A DNA stretch of 21,022 bases, from the NCBI GenBank assembly GCA_022592435.1, contig JABYQS010000481.1, positions 1 to 21,022 on the forward strand, given 5' to 3'. The translations under genes were made by a program, and so were the position numbers. Positions 19,912-21,022 of this stretch are shown here, piece after piece; position 1 is the first letter of the stretch; each line of letters begins with the position of its first letter. Under the pieces are notes generated by a model. It was not told the DNA's origin and did not search any database. It saw only the letters and a list, made by a program, of their open reading frames with translations. The stretch comes from Cerioporus squamosus. Lineage: Eukaryota; Basidiomycota; Agaricomycetes; Polyporales; Polyporaceae.

Positions 19912-20116
19912 CAGCAGTACTTATCACGTCCTACACAAGCGCGCACAATCTGTTGAGTCCGCCTCATCGCCGCAAAACCCATGACATGACAGCTTTCAAA
20001 ATGCCCCAGCCCCGCTCACACATTCCTTGTCCTCCCCTTCCCCGGCGGAAACGCCACCGCACGAAGTCTCTCAAGGCAAGGTACATATAATGGGCTACTA
20101 TCTACGGGGCACTGTA

Positions 20117-20214
20117 GGCCCGTTGGTCTAGCAGCAAGTGCGTTGGGTTCTGTTGGCCGTTGCAGTGCGAGAATGTTGGTTCGAACCCTGGAGGTCCACT
20201 TATTCGAACTTTTT
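20117..20214 (+). ncRNA. tRNA-like Pol III unit (degenerate tRNA or SINE head)
   Basis: TGGTCTAGCAG at 20124-20134 matches the Pol III A box. GGTTCGAACCC at 20178-20188 matches the B box, at a spacing normal for a tRNA gene with a somewhat long middle. A run of five T at 20210-20214 could terminate Pol III. The T stem (GTTGG against CCTGG) and the acceptor arms pair poorly, and I cannot fold a convincing anticodon arm. It is therefore not a normal tRNA gene. It may be a tRNA pseudogene or the head of a short interspersed element. Confidence 0.35.
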
Positions 20215-20867
20215 CTACTTCCGGGGTCTTGTTCCGCGCTTCCTTCCACGCACCTCCCGGGCCACCGCACACACCATTCTGGCACTAGCCACAACGTATA
20301 CTACACGACGCAAACGCGACTACGTTCCTTGCAATAGTATCACCCTGTCCTCAATTCACCACCCTGCTACGACTCGAGTTTGCTCTGTAAGCTGCCAGCT
20401 TCTGCATACTGCTATGTCCTGCTGAATTTGTTCAAGCCTCACGCCCTACCTCGCCTACACCTTACAACGTTGCCGCGAGATGCAGTCCGACGTTTCTACT
20501 AACGGTATGCTGCACTTATCCTTGCATACTGCGGACAAGACTCTACTTACCACCCTGCCGCATGGTCTCTACGTCCGTCCACGCCTCGTCCGCACCTCTG
20601 TACGCCGTCACAGCGCAATATCACCATCTTCGCGTTCCCCTAACGAGACAGGACCCCTTTCGAAGACAAAAACCTATCGTTGCGCCTGCTCCGCCCCTCA
20701 AACGTTCTCTCCATGCACGAGTCGAACAACCTTCCTAGGGCATCCATAACCTCTGTACGGCGACCCACACAGCGTTCGTCTGCTTTCTCCTCCCCGACCC
20801 ACTCAAGATACCGTCTCGTCCTTGAACCGTTTTGCAACACCCTCTCCGTAGTCAATCATCACTCCTC
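20215..20867. other. no recognised gene
   Basis: The plus strand is C/T-rich with several open frames. The most protein-like is a 58-codon frame starting with ATG at 20562 and ending at TAG near 20736 (MVSTSVHASSAPLYAVTAQY...). It has no recognised motif and no clear link to the exon that follows. Confidence 0.3.
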
Positions 20868-21000
20868 ATGGCTGTGCCGACGTCCCCTACAGAAGTGGGC
20901 TTCCAAGTGCCGACGATCACAGCAACCCACAACCATGCTCGGTTGTCCCGGCTGACGACACCGACTCACCCATTCACAAGACTCATCGCAGACTACCGTT
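20868..21000 (+). CDS. possible first exon of a gene cut by the window edge
   Basis: ATG at 20868 opens 44 codons (MAVPTSPTEVGFQVPTITAT...). They end exactly at a strong splice donor, GTAAGT, at 21001. The composition (Pro, Thr, Ser) resembles the disordered N-termini of other genes in the window. There is no motif, and the rest lies outside the window, so this is a guess from the splice signal and open frame. Confidence 0.3.
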
Positions 21001-21022
21001 GTAAGTCGTTCGCCATTACCTC

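Noticed and set aside
19912..20131. Possible Helitron 3' end (CTAG near 20128, small hairpin GGCG-GAAA-CGCC near 20045)
   Set aside because: The hairpin is short and not at the required distance from the CTAG. Many such matches occur by chance.
1..21022. CRISPR array, bacterial operon, prophage or ribosome binding sites
   Set aside because: Nothing of the kind is visible; gene structure and introns are eukaryotic.

Overview
The window looks like nuclear DNA of a basidiomycete fungus, most likely an Agaricomycete. The genes are split by many short introns (48-69 bases in most cases, mostly GT...AG with CTNAC-like branch sites). The recognisable proteins are eukaryotic: MYND zinc fingers, a bZIP factor and a class I ribonucleotide reductase small subunit. 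There is also a large Helitron of the kind common in mushroom genomes. The species cannot be named from the sequence.

Layout. 1-8.9 kb is a gene-family region. It holds three MYND-finger genes with a shared C-terminal domain of unknown function: 2051-2893 (+), 6595-7507 (-) and 8139-8919 (+). It also holds one member of a second, unrecognised small family at 307-761 (-); a paralog sits at 9681-10233 (-), and a possible decayed relic lies near 7830-8060. A bZIP transcription factor (3689-4898, -) sits between the first two MYND genes. At 8.9-11.8 kb there is a 76-base tandem duplication at the 3' end of the third MYND gene, a 298-base MITE with inverted repeats of about 110 bases (9080-9377), and a 923-base AT-rich element with perfect 26-base inverted ends and no transposase (10890-11812).

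12.0-13.2 kb holds a five-exon class I ribonucleotide reductase small subunit on the minus strand. Five of its six iron ligands and the radical tyrosine are in place, but one ligand glutamate is lysine and the C-terminal tail that docks to the large subunit is not visible. 13.5-19.9 kb is a Helitron coding for a Rep (HUH, two-tyrosine) plus PIF1-type helicase protein. Its reading frame is broken twice near the C-terminus, so this copy is probably dead. After it come a tRNA-like A-box/B-box unit with a T-run (20117-20214) and, at the right edge, a possible first exon running into a GTAAGT splice donor at 21001.

The genes do not form one obvious pathway. The window reads as a fast-evolving accessory region: local duplication of small families, several transposable elements, and a divergent paralog of a core enzyme. 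Exon structures were worked out by reading both strands and checking splice phase, and homologous joints in paralogs support most of them.
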